A stretch of DNA of 64,000 nucleotides from Sitta carolinensis. Lineage: Eukaryota > Chordata > Aves > Passeriformes > Sittidae. The notes beneath the pieces are model-generated. The model did no database searches. It saw nothing but the letters and a program-made list of their open reading frames with translations, and was not told where the DNA came from. A program made the translations under genes and the position numbers. Shown here piece after piece: positions 23,106-33,423 of this stretch (position 1 is its first letter; each line of letters begins with the position of its first letter). The stretch lies in NCBI GenBank assembly GCA_032173965.1, contig CM063283.1:113221108-113285107 (forward strand), read 5' to 3'.

Positions 23106-23162
23106 CTACTCAGCCATCATCCTCAACAGTTCCCAAAACAGAAGACCAGCGTCCTCAGTTAG
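23106..23162 (+). CDS. ERG: ERG 57-bp exon
   Basis: It encodes ATQPSSSTVPKTEDQRPQL, phase 1 at both ends. Known ERG has AAQPSPSTVPKTEDQRPQL. The VPKTED stretch includes a lysine in a context resembling a SUMO-acceptor consensus (V-P-K-T-E); use of that site is inferred only. Acceptor 'ccattttcag'; the donor gtgggt is the weakest-looking in the gene. Confidence 0.96.
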   Translation, partial: LLSHHPQQFPKQKTSVLS

Positions 23163-24775
23163 GTGGGTGTCATTTCCTTTGAATTCTGCCTGGGTTTGTT
23201 GAATATGATGAGAAGGGCAGCCAAACTGCACAATCTGGTTCAGACCACTCCAGCTGGAGACCACCAAAACCCCAGATGGGAATGGGGTTTGCTCTGCAGC
23301 TGGACTTGGGATGAATGTAATGTTGAAAGGCAGTGACAACCTTCCAGAAAAAAAATGTTAAAATTTAAAAAATCTATCTACAGTTTGGGTACAAAGGTGG
23401 AAGGTAGAGATTTCAAAAGATCCCAGTAGTTGAGATGCCATCAACTGGAAAATATGCATGAGCCAGGAAAAAAACAAGGGAATGGATTCCAGCCTACACA
23501 GACCCATTTGAATTTGCCTCCTGAAACACAACAGGAATAATAGAGAGATTCTCAGTCTGTTGGAGAACTGAGGAAAAAGCAGGAGTTTTTGGGTTTGTAG
23601 AGTAGTGGTTTAGCAAAATGGGTGCCTTTTTGTGTTTTCAGAGCAGCAAATCCATGGGGTGGGACCTAATCCCTTATTGCAAATTCATCTGTATTTTGGA
23701 CAGGTAGCTGGAGAGACTACAAAGGTCTTGAGTCACTCATGGCTTTTGTTAACAGCTAAAGGTTAGAAGGAGGAAATAAAAGAGATTTAGAGGATATTCT
23801 TAGCTCAGAGGACTCTGAGCCAGTTTTTATCACATGGATTTTAAATCATTATTCTGGTTTTTGTTACAGCTAAACAAGACTGTGCATGACTAGGTCTCAT
23901 TAGCTCAAGCACACACGGCCTGGGAAATATTACACTGATTTTTGCCCAAACAATGTTTTATCTAATCTGGCCTTCCAACCACAAGACTCTTCCTAGAAAT
24001 ATACCCATGATTTACCCAAGTCCTGAGGCCTTTTAATGGCTGTGTGTGAGCTGCACAGATTATTTAAATGTGTCAGTAATGTCACCTGATTGTCTTCTTG
24101 GCTGTAAAATCCTCAGGGTCACTCAGTGCTTGCAGCCCATGGCTTTGGTTTTGGTCCTGCTGTCATAGCCCTCCCTTTTTCCCTGTTGGACTTCAGGCCA
24201 AAGGAAGTCTTCATTTCCAGAGGGAATTCCTAGAGGAAATGCTGAGGTGCTACAGCCATTGTAAGGGTGACAGAGGCTCTTCTGAAAACCCCAGTAGCAG
24301 GGTTAATCCAAGGAAAACATTCCAAGGGATCCCTCACTGGAGTCAGTGGCAAAAGAGAATCACAGAATCATGGAGTCACTGAGGTTGGAAAAGACCTCCA
24401 AGGTCATGGAGTCCAACCTGTGACCCATCCCCACCTTGTCCCCAGCCCAGAGCTCTGAGTGCCACCTCCAGGCCTTCCTTGGACACCTCCAGGGATGGGG
24501 ATTCCACCACCAGAATGCTTCACAACAAAATTTCCATTCTGAATACATGCATCTGCACATTAATACAGTACAAAAAGCAAATGTGTATCCTTGCCCACCG
24601 ACTTGGAGAGGAAAACATGCAAATATTGCCATGCAGAGGGAGACAATTGCTTAGGTGTTGGACCTGCTGTCCCATCAGGCAGTGCACACTGCCCCTTACA
24701 AGGTTCAGAAATAGTACCTAAAATATTTGGCATGGTTGTTGTATGATTTTAAACCTTTCTTTCACAATTTTGTAG
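23163..24775 (+). other. ERG: ERG intron between the 57-bp and 48-bp exons
   Basis: 1.6 kb with canonical ends (gtgggt ... aattttgtag). It contains one inverted CR1 fragment (24356-24520). Otherwise it is unique, with no supported gene. Confidence 0.93.
24356..24520 (-). mobile_element. CR1 LINE fragment, reverse orientation
   Basis: It starts with the inverted CR1 end ('gaatcacagaatcatgg' then 'gttggaaaagacctccaagg'). It continues through 'gagtccaacctgtgacccat', 'cccagagctctgagtgccac' and 'cctccagggatggggattcc'. It is in the antisense direction relative to ERG. Confidence 0.9.
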
Positions 24776-24823
24776 ATCCATATCAGATTCTTGGACCGAC
24801 CAGCAGCCGACTTGCAAATCCAG
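24776..24823 (+). CDS. ERG: ERG 48-bp exon just before the ETS exon
   Basis: It encodes DPYQILGPTSSRLANP with the final G codon split over the next junction, phase 1 at both ends. The peptide is identical in ERG and FLI1 and marks the start of the region leading into the ETS domain. Acceptor 'cacaattttgtag', donor gtgaga. Confidence 0.97.
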
Positions 24824-25014
24824 GTGAGAAGGGATTTTGCTGATTTAGGAGGCTTTTCTTTCTTACACTGCTGAATGTCCCCACTTCAGCTTTAAGACCA
24901 GACCTGGAAGGGGATGTCCCTGATTTTCCCACTCTTCATCGTGGCTCAGAGGGAGCTCATGATAACCAGTGTGTTGCAGAATTTCTGAATTTCACAAGGG
25001 TGGGACTGAAGAAT

Positions 25015-25110
25015 TTAGAATCATTAAGGTTGGAAAGAACCTCCAAAGAGTCCAACCTTTGAAGCTGCAGTTCACTTTATCTGCCTGAACATCAGGATTT
25101 GGTTAAGAAG
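25015..25110 (-). mobile_element. Short CR1 fragment, reverse orientation
   Basis: 'tagaatcattaaggttggaa' and 'agaacctccaaagagtccaa' match the inverted CR1 3' end. Little of the body remains. Confidence 0.65.
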
Positions 25111-25404
25111 TGTAAGAGACCCCATCTGGTCTCCAGTTACCCCTCCAGAAGGGCACAAATCTCTTTAGCACTCTTCATCAGCTGTGTCCCAGGTTCTGTT
25201 AATCCACAACACAGCATCATACTGGCCTTGATGAATACAAACTTTTGGGATGAATAACCCAGCAGAAATATATAGGGAAAAAGAAAACAAAACCCAGGAA
25301 AGTATAAATCTGTTTGCAAATAATAACTGGGTTAATCACTTCAAAAGTGTTCTCCCACCTCTAGCAGGCAATGGGGTGCATTGTGGGTAGAGATGTGTAG
25401 CTTA

Positions 25405-25530
25405 GAAGACAACCACAGACTCACAGAAACACTCAGGTTGGAAAACATCTCAAGGATCATGGAGTCTTGCACCAGCATGTTTTTGCTAAGGACAAGGGAT
25501 CTTCTGGGTGATTTAGTAGCTGTGATTGGG
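25405..25530 (-). mobile_element. Short CR1 fragment, reverse orientation
   Basis: It begins 'cacagactcacagaaacact' then 'caggttggaaaacatctcaa' and 'ggatcatggagtcttgcacc', a decayed inverted CR1 3' end. It is separated from the ERV-like GC-rich repeat by under 100 bases. Confidence 0.65.
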
Positions 25531-25603
25531 AATTGTGCAGATTCCACTGCTCCAAGTCTGCAAGACATGCTGTGGCTGTACAGCACCATGATCAACAGCA
25601 CAG

Positions 25604-26240
25604 CTGTCCTGGTTTGGAGGGCAGGTGTGTGCTGAGCAGGGCAGGAGCCTCCCCTGGAATGGAGAATGCAAAGCCCTCCCTGGGAATTGTTCTCATGGTG
25701 CCATTCAGGGGCTCTCAGGCCAAGCTCTGGGCTGGCACTGACAGTTCTCTGGCAGGAGAATGCCAATAAAAATGCAGTGCTGCCAGCCCAGCCCCTGGCA
25801 GAGTCCGAATCCCCCCTGCCCCCCGGGGCTCGGGGGTGGCAGCAGAGCCATCCCCTGGGGGCTGCAGCCTCCTGCAGGGGCACAGGGGGCTCTGCTGGAG
25901 CAGGGAGCCTGCAGCAAGGGGCAGATTCCCTCTGCAGCTGCCCTGGGCATCCCTGGGGCTGCTCTGCCTCTGGCACTGCCGGGCCAAGGCTGCCCTGGGC
26001 TGCCCCAGCTGCCAGGGGAGCCAGGCAGGAATGCTTGGCTCCTGCCCTGCCTGCAGCCTCTGCCAGGGGCAGCAGGGAATTTTCTCAGCCCTTCAGGGAG
26101 ACTCCGTGGGCCCTGAGCAGCAGAGCTGTGCCTGCAGGGAGGATGGGTGCTGGCAGGGAGAAAGCAAACTGCCCCAGCTGCTTTGGAACAGCTGCCCATG
26201 CACACAGGATTCTCTCCTGCAGCAGCTGGGCATGCAATCC
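25604..26240. mobile_element. GC-rich repeat resembling songbird endogenous retrovirus sequence
   Basis: It begins 'gtcctggtttggagggcagg', followed by a 'ggcaggagcctcccctgg' block, 'acagttctctggcaggag' and 'cagagtccgaatccccc'. I associate this series with an abundant passerine ERV family from memory. That recognition is tentative and no terminal repeats were found. Both strands carry overlapping open frames because of the high GC content. No recognisable retroviral protein is encoded. Confidence 0.4.
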
Positions 26241-28480
26241 ACACCTCTCTGCTCTGCACTGCAGCCACAGAAAACAACCCACCACAGTGGACTGACACTG
26301 GGTATTCCACTTGTGTCCCTTACCTGGACAGTCCCAGGGCAAAACATTCCTTGTTCCGCACAGATCTCCTCAGCCCCCAGTGACAATGGTGCTTTTTGCA
26401 ATAATCTTACAGCTTTTCAAGGCCTGAAATTTCCAAAATGCTCATCGGTTTCCTTTCTTCCTTTCCCTCTCTCCCAAGTGTCATTGAGCACAGTTCTAGA
26501 TTAGCTGAGTCTCTGAACAGTTTTTTGTGGCAGAGGAAAGTAATTGAGTAAGTGTTCAGAATAGGATTTTCCAAATGGCCTGAGGTGGTGGGGGTTTCCA
26601 GGCAGCACTGGTCTTGACTGGAAGTGGGGGTCTACATTTGGTCGTAGATCATGGCTTGCCAAATTTTATCAAGTGTCCATTTGGTTGACTTCATTACTGT
26701 GGATGACATTAGCACAATCTGGATTGGGATGCTTTTCTAACATTTGGGTATGGAATTCCTCCACGCCATCATTCCCGTGCTTTAACATGTTTTGTGTGTT
26801 TATAAATCGGTGGAATTTCTCTCTCATTAAAAGGAAATTGACAGCAACCATTTATTTTCATAGGACTATATATTACATTTGGAAGGCAAGTGTTTATGTT
26901 AGAACATATGTTGGATTGCTTATTCAAAAAATTTGTGTTTTGTCCAGTGCTGAACTGTTTATTGATTTTCAAAGCCTAATCCTCTTGTTATGTTTCATGT
27001 ATTAAAACTTGCATGCCTTGCTCATACCATGGATTCTTTTGTTTGTTTGTTTATTTAATGCATGTTAATGGAACAGAAGAAATTCATTAAGGCCAGTTTG
27101 GATAAATACAATTTAAATGAATATGGGTTTCAGTTGCACTGAAGTATAAACTGCTAATGGGTTTCAGATGCTGCTCTAGCTCGATATTATAATTGCTACT
27201 ATAAGCTTTCTAAAGAAAAGCTTGTTTATTATACCCACATAGCTGGTTTGGATAAAAAAGAGAAAGAAACCCAACTGATTCCTGGTCAGAGACGTAGTTC
27301 AGAGTTAGCACATCCAGGCTGCTTGGCAAATTCTGCTGACACTGTGCTTGTGAAACAGATTGCATCGCAAGCTGCTTCAGCTGCATTTTGCATCATTTCA
27401 GTGTTGCTTTGTTAAGAAATGCTAAGCTTCTAACATGACTATCAGTGGCAAGGCCCTTTGAAATCTACTTTCTCTTGTCTAAAATGGACAAATTTTGTTG
27501 CCCTACCTCACTTTGCAAAGTTTGCAGCAGACTGTTTTCTTTTCGCGGTGGAATTGGCAGAGCGAGAAAAATACAACAGCAACATTTTATGTTGTAATGT
27601 AAAATAATCATTTTAATTCATTGGAAGCAGAACGATGACAAGGATGTATTTTATGGACCTTTTCACTGTTCTTGCAATTGTTTTGCCCTCTGGTTATATG
27701 CACTGCAACAGCAAGCTAATAAGTTTCCGTTCTGCATTTCCCCAAATGCTGCAAAGGGATGATATGGTTTGGCATGGGCCCAGCTTGCTCTAAACTTCTC
27801 CATTTTGTGTGGGCTCATTCCATAGCAGGGAACATTTAGTTGCAACATAATGCTGTGAGAACAAGCAGAGTGTTACGCAAGTGAGAGCTGTTTGTGCTGA
27901 ACTTTAGAGATTAGTTTCCTAAATGAGTGCTGTATTATTTCCCCATCAATTGTCTGTGCTGAATGGCATTAGGTAACAATTGCATCTCCATGGAATGGCG
28001 TTCTGCCACTCACACGAGGGAAAACATGACACATTGCAATTAGCCCTGCTCTTCAGGTGTCAGAACCCAGGATGTCTCTGTGACAGTCCTGGATGATCCC
28101 AGCTCCAGCCAGGGGGCTTCAAAGCCCTGGCATGGGGGTCAGAGACCCTGGAATGCAGCCAGGGACTCCTGTGGCTTTGAGTTTGATCCATGGAACAAAT
28201 TACCACCTGTGAATGAAGAATTAAAGGTCACAAAAGTTTAGATAGCATGATAGTAGTAGTTGTAGAGTGAAAAGGGAAATTTTGGGGATTTTTACCACAG
28301 GGGCTTAGGAGGTAAGATGGAGGGACTTGGGTGTTGTCCTGTCCTCCTTCCTTCTTCTTCCTAACCCCATCTCCTTGGGGATGGTGGCACTTGGGGATTG
28401 GGTTAGAGTAGAATGTAACTGTCTAACACAGATGATAGGCATTGGATCATAATTGTAAATAACTAACTAGTAATTTGTAG

Positions 28481-28487
28481 TATAAAA
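28481..28487 (+). promoter_or_regulatory. TATA box of the solo LTR
   Basis: TATAAAA preceded by 'atttgtag' and followed by 'aacagtgcc' in the predicted U3 region. A start site would be expected about 25-30 bases downstream, near 28510. Whether it is active is not visible from sequence. Confidence 0.75.
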
Positions 28488-28572
28488 AACAGTGCCTGCC
28501 CCAGGGGAGGGCAGTGTGCCTGGTCTGAACAGACCTCAGCAGGCCAGACAGAAAATACTTTAGATAAGAAAC

Positions 28573-28578
28573 AATAAA
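28573..28578 (+). terminator. LTR polyadenylation signal (AATAAA)
   Basis: AATAAA within the predicted R region of the solo LTR, in ERG sense orientation. If used, it would end ERG transcripts before the ETS exon; splicing normally has to out-compete it. Confidence 0.7.
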
Positions 28579-28855
28579 GCAACCTTGAGAGCATCAGCCA
28601 AAGACTTCTGACTCGTTCTTCAACAGCTGGGTTGGGAGACAGCGACTTTTTATACATCTCAGGGTTATCCTGACCAAAGCAAACCCCAACATTCAGGGTT
28701 TCATGAGACAGTCCTGGGAGAAGGGGCTCTGGTTGATAGAATTAGGAGCCAACATCACAACATTTCCTAACGGGGTGCTGGGGGAGAGCCTGCAGAATGG
28801 ATGACATTGTAAATGCCAGCCCTGATCCCACCCCCTGCTCTGTTCCTCCCCGCAG

Positions 28856-29376
28856 GCAGCGGGCAGATCCAGCTGTGGCAGTTCCTGCTGGAGCTGCTGT
28901 CGGACAGCTCCAACTCCAACTGCATCACCTGGGAGGGCACCAACGGCGAGTTCAAGATGACGGACCCCGACGAGGTGGCGCGGCGCTGGGGCGAGCGCAA
29001 GAGCAAGCCCAACATGAACTACGACAAGCTCAGCCGCGCCCTGCGCTACTACTACGACAAGAACATCATGACCAAGGTGCACGGCAAGCGCTACGCCTAC
29101 AAATTCGACTTCCACGGCATCGCCCAGGCCCTGCAGCCCCACCCACCCGAGTCCTCCATGTACAAATACCCGTCGGACCTGCCCTACATGAGCTCGTACC
29201 ACGCGCACCCGCAGAAGATGAACTTTGTGGCTCCCCACCCCCCTGCCCTGCCCGTAACGTCCTCCAGCTTTTTTGCTGCCCCCAATCCCTACTGGAATTC
29301 GCCGACTGGAGGGATCTACCCCAACACCAGGCTGCCAGCTGCTCACATGCCTTCTCATCTTGGCACCTACTACTAA
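28856..29376 (+). CDS. ERG: ERG terminal coding exon: ETS DNA-binding domain, C-terminal tail and stop
   Basis: With the carried-over base it reads [20 protein letters not shown] and runs to the TAA at 29374-29376. The ETS winged-helix domain spans about 28864-29112 ([11 protein letters not shown] to YAYKFDF). The recognition helix has RALRYYY; its two DNA-contacting arginines are at 29035-29037 and 29044-29046. The tail has [20 protein letters not shown] and ends [10 protein letters not shown], as in ERG; FLI1 ends differently. Against human there are single changes such as SNSS to SNSN and YMGSY to YMSSY. Acceptor 'cctccccgcag'. The first part is CpG- and GC3-rich, and the terminal 130 bases are less so. 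A solo LTR lies 164 bp upstream. Confidence 0.99.
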
Positions 29377-30407
29377 GTGGGGTGGGGAAAGGGAGCACCA
29401 GGCGAAGCGAAGGCGCTTCTCACTGGGATTCGGTCCCTGAGGAGTCGCATTGAACTCTGTTGGAGTACTCGAATTTAAAGTGCCTAAAGAGACAAGTGAA
29501 GGTTTGGCTGGGAAAATAAAAAAAAAAAAAAAACAACCCCAAAACCACGTTTAAAAATAGATGTCTAAAAGACTTTTTGTAGTAGGGATTTAAAGGAAGT
29601 ATCCAAGAAGTATTAAGATACTAAAATGTAATGTATATGGGCATCGACTCTGTGGACCAAACAACAATAGACTATTGTAGGTAGAAGCATGAAATGATAA
29701 GGAATTCCTACGGAAGCTGGTGGTCTTAAAAAGTTGATAAGCTTGTGTGTAAAGTTTGATATCATGCTAGTGCAAAACTGGGACTATACTACAGCAATAT
29801 AAGGATAAGTCTATAGTGACCTAACATACAGTATATGGATTGTTACAAATGAGAGGGAAAAGGGAAAAAAAAAAAAAAAAAGGAAAAAAAAGCCTATCCG
29901 TATTTAAAAAATAAAACATATCAGCAGAAGAGACTGGTTAGTGTGGAAGCTGATTTGGAATAGAACAGCAGTGTTGTAGTTAAAATTAAACGAGATCCAT
30001 TCATCAGAGCGAATCAGCTACTCAAACTGTGAAGACAACCCAAACTTTCAGATTCCTTGACAGTTTTACAGGAACCCTGAGCCAAACGTGGGAAATGAGA
30101 ATGTGCTGGAGGGCAAGTGTATGATTGTAGGTCAGAGGCCTGCACCTGGCAGAGGAAGCGGGAAGGAGAAAGAGGAGGATGAAGGTGATGAGAAGGGGAG
30201 GAAAGAAACTTCTTGACCAGTAGAGACTGGAAAGACTGAAAACTTTGTAGTGTTGGGACTATGAAGAAACACTTGTTTGGACTTGTGAAACATATTGCTC
30301 AGTATTATACCATTCCCAGTATTTCAGGAGGAACAGACTTGATTCAGTAGTAATAAAAAGTGGGAAAAGGGAAAAGCAGAAGAAGCGAGAAATCAGAAAA
30401 TGCATCT

Positions 30408-30410
<3 letters not shown>

Positions 30411-30453
<43 letters not shown>
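30411..30453 (+). repeat. Poly-T run, 43 bases, in the ERG 3' UTR
   Basis: Uninterrupted T run after 'tgcatctctc'. In the mRNA it would be a U43 tract about 1 kb after the stop codon. Length is likely to vary between individuals and assemblies. Confidence 0.9.
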
Positions 30454-30455
<2 letters not shown>

Positions 30456-30912
30456 CAGAAAAAAACAAACCAAAACTGGAATTGTGTTTGATATTTAAAA
30501 GTTACAGTTAGAACCTCATCATTACTAAGGGAGTTTGTTTTCTATTGGTCAGAGCAAGAGACAACCCCTGAGTGCCAGAATCAGAAATCACATGAGTATT
30601 TTTGTTAGGCGGGCGCCAGTTTTTCTTACCGAGTCGCGAACGCTGTGCGTTTGTCAGAATGAAGTATACAAGTTCAATGTTATTTTTTTTTTTCCTTTTT
30701 ATATAATTATTATATAACTTATGCATTTATACACTACGAGTTGATCTCGGCCAACCAAAGACACACACACCCACCAAAAACAAACAAACAAAAAAAAAAA
30801 AACCAAAAGGGACAATCAAAAAAAAACAAACTATTGTGGCCTTGAATTTTAACTCTGTATGCTTAATGTTTACATTATGAACATATTAGTCCTTAGATTG
30901 CAGAATGTATGT

Positions 30913-30918
30913 AATAAA
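30913..30918 (+). terminator. ERG: Polyadenylation signal of ERG
   Basis: AATAAA in 'tgtaataaaataagc'. It is followed about 40 bases later by a strong GU/U-rich stretch (30957-30993, 'tgtggtttgcatttgtg' and 'tttttttgtgtgtg'), the usual downstream element. Cleavage is expected near 30930-30940. A second AATAAA at 31405-31410 could be a distal alternative. Confidence 0.8.
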
Positions 30919-30935
30919 ATAAGCTTGGCCTAGCA

Positions 30936-33423
30936 TGGCAATTTCAGATTGACACTGTGGTTTGCATTTGTGTTTGCATTTTTTTGTGTGTGACACCCGT
31001 GCCAGATCTGCTACTCGCCAGGTTAAAATAGGCCAGGCTCTTTGGGCTGTGAGAGTGTAGGAGCAAACAGCCTGAGCTGAAAGTGCACAGGTGCTGTGTC
31101 CCTTCTTTTCCAGACAGTTCTGCTGAAACACTTCCAGCCCTTCTTTAACAGTGCCTTGCCATCCCTGTGCTGAGCTTCTCTGTCCCAGAGATTGCAACCA
31201 TCCCCAATTAATTCAACCACAGCTCCATGCCCAAGACTGGAAATGAAGCCTGAGGGAGGCTTCTAAGGAAGAGTATTCATACTCAGAAATTATCTTTGGT
31301 TGCCATGAGGGTATGCTGTAAAATCTCAGCCTGAGGTGCATCTTCCTCCTGAACCATTGTGTTGAGTTGCTTTGCCCTTAATACATTCTGTATCATTATT
31401 AGTAAATAAAGTGAATAATGAACCATTTCCATTATTGCCCACTTTAGGATGGAGTGTATGGCAGCCTTGTTCATTTGTCATGGCAGCCCATCCTGGCTGT
31501 TTACAAAGAGCAGGGGTTTTTATTTTTCTCTTCTAGCTTTAGAGGCTTCCCATTCTGTACCCTGGGCCCCAGAACTGCATCTGGTACCTACTGGCATAAA
31601 TCCATTCTTTCCCAACACCATCTGAAGAACTGGTCTGGAAAATCAGCCCTGACATTTATGACTCTCCACAGTGTTTGCTGCAGGAATCCCAGACAGCTCA
31701 GCCCTCTGTGTCCCTCCTTTTTGCTGTTCTTTGGTGTCCTTTTTCCCAGACAGAATGGGTGTGGCTTCAGGTTTTATAGGGGATGTTCTGCATATCCGTT
31801 TTTTGGGGAGCAGTGGGTCCAGGCTTCGTGTTAAGGGTGTCTTGGTGAGAGTTTATAAGCAGAGGCTTATGTTACCAATGTGTGAGACCTGAGCAGGGAA
31901 ATAAGCAGTGTAAATCTGAAATTCTGGAAAAAAAAAAAAGAAAAAAAAGAAAAATGAACTCTGGGAAAAGGTCAGTCACTATTTTAGAAAGTTATGGAGT
32001 TATGGCAGGCACGCCTACATGTGACTATGAAGATAATAATTTGCCTTTCAGTGGAAATAAATCTACACATCCTCACTGCCTGCTGCATGTGTACTTCCCA
32101 CCCGAATTGGTAAGTGTATTTCTGAACCAGCTTTTAATTAAACAGTGAAAATCCAGATTTAAACAAGGCCTTTGTTTAGATGGGCAAGGACTTGCCTGGA
32201 GGCCTCCAAAGCATCCCCAGTGCTCAGGGGCTGCCTGCAGGATTTCCAGATTATGTGGCCTGGCTGCTGTCCTGTGCACTGGGAACAACATCCTGGCTTT
32301 GGGGTGGAGCTGGGGCAGGGATGGAGCCAGAGCAGATGGCCTGATGGATCCCCTCCTGTGGGGAGTGAACTCCTCCAGCTGCCCGTGGGAAGCTCACTGG
32401 AGAGCTGTGGTCACCCATGGCAGAGCTCCACCTTCCTCCAGGACCTGCTCCCTGCCTTCAGGAGCCTTGGAAAACTCAGATTTTGCAAGAGGGGAGTGAA
32501 GGATGGGGAGCCCCTGCTGCTGCTTTGGGATTATTGGTAGGGTGTCCCTGTGGCTGTGACAAGTGATGAGCCCAGGACAGGCAGAGCTGAGGACTCCGTG
32601 TCCATGCCATGAGAGACACCCAGTGAAGCTCAGACAGACCCCAAGGCCTTGGCTGGATCTCCTCTTTGCTATTTAGCACCTGGACAGCACAGCCCTGATT
32701 AATTGAAATTAATAATTTTAGTCCTTTGGTTAAATTAGAGTTTGTTTTAAAGTCAATTGTCAGCCGAGCTGCAAACCTTACAAGATTCCAAAGAGTCAGT
32801 GCTTGGTACCTCAAATTCCACAAGCCTTGTAAACTGCCCACAGAAACACAGGGATCATCAGGGATTTAGGCTTTCCTCTGAAAATTTTTCTCTCTCAGAT
32901 TATTTCTTGCCCCAGCTAAAAAAATTAATTTTAAAATAAATTTCTCATTATGTGTGCATTCAAGGTAAAATAAACCATTTTACCTACATCACGTGATTAG
33001 TCATGCCATGATCTTTTTCTGTCCCATCTTCTCAAATGTTGGTCACATTAGGAAAATAGTTTTTGATGATCTAAATTGCTGGTTAGTCAGAAGGGCACCT
33101 CATCCATCCAAAGGGGTCAGTTAATTCCTGACTGAATTTTACCTCCTGATGCAACTCAAATTCTTCATTCCCTCTCTGGGTGGTGGTGGGGGCACTTGGA
33201 TATCTGCACAGCAGATCCTGCCTGCATCCTCCAAGGTGTCTCCTCCTGGCTCTGCTGCTGTCCCCTGGGTGCTGTGACCTCTCTGGAGGCACTGGAAGGA
33301 CATCAGAGCATGACCCAGCTCTGCTTGGAGCTCTTGGTTAATGAGAATATTTTGAGCTGGTTAATGAGGATATTTGGGCCAGCTGGAATGCGGAAAATTA
33401 TTTTAAAATTTAAATTTATACCA
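30936..33423. other. Downstream intergenic DNA, no gene seen
   Basis: Mixed unique sequence beyond the ERG 3' end, with a possible distal polyadenylation signal at 31405-31410 and an A-rich stretch at 31928-31952. No ORF with recognisable homology. The GC-rich part at 32180-32530 gives only short open frames. Confidence 0.75.

Larger units (their letters stand above)
28058..28691 (+). mobile_element. Solo LTR of an endogenous retrovirus with a 6-bp target-site duplication
   Basis: The element starts TGTCAGAACCC and ends AACCCCAACA (TG...CA). It is flanked by the direct repeat TTCAGG at 28052-28057 and 28692-28697. Internally it has a TATA box (28481-28487) and AATAAA (28573-28578) about 90 bases downstream, the spacing expected for a U3-R-U5 LTR in + orientation. 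Length is 634 bp. There is no internal retroviral sequence, so it is a recombined solo LTR. Six-base duplications are typical of alpha- and betaretrovirus-like (ERVK-type) integrases. It lies in the last ERG intron, sense strand, 164 bp before the ETS exon. Confidence 0.93.
24824..28855 (+). other. ERG: Last ERG intron, before the ETS exon
   Basis: 4.03 kb, gtgaga to 'cctccccgcag'. It contains two inverted CR1 scraps (25015-25110, 25405-25530), a GC-rich ERV-like repeat (25604-26240), a long repeat-free stretch (about 26600-28050) and a solo LTR (28058-28691). The 164 bases between LTR and exon include ATG codons at 28797 and 28813. The one at 28813 is in frame with the ETS exon through the acceptor. 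Confidence 0.92.
29377..30935 (+). other. ERG: ERG 3' untranslated region
   Basis: From the stop codon to the predicted cleavage site. It is AT-rich with A runs near 29517-29534 and 29864-29881, a 43-base T run at 30411-30453, and a small CpG-containing island near 30607-30650 ('accgagtcgcgaacgctgtg'). Internal AATAAA-type signals occur at 29515-29520 and around 29908-29915. No ORF here is credible. The end is inferred from the AATAAA at 30913 plus a GU-rich element. Confidence 0.85.

Noticed and set aside
25666..26504. Overlapping ORFs of about 200 codons on both strands
   Set aside because: GC-rich repeat-derived block; no retroviral or cellular protein signature.
28693..29358. 221-codon minus-strand ORF antisense to the ETS exon
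   Set aside because: Shadow of the GC-rich ETS exon; no homology of its own.
9276..29376. FLI1 as an alternative identity of the gene
   Set aside because: PNT, central exons (TSDDVDKALQNSP, GGATFIFPN) and C-terminus follow ERG, not FLI1.
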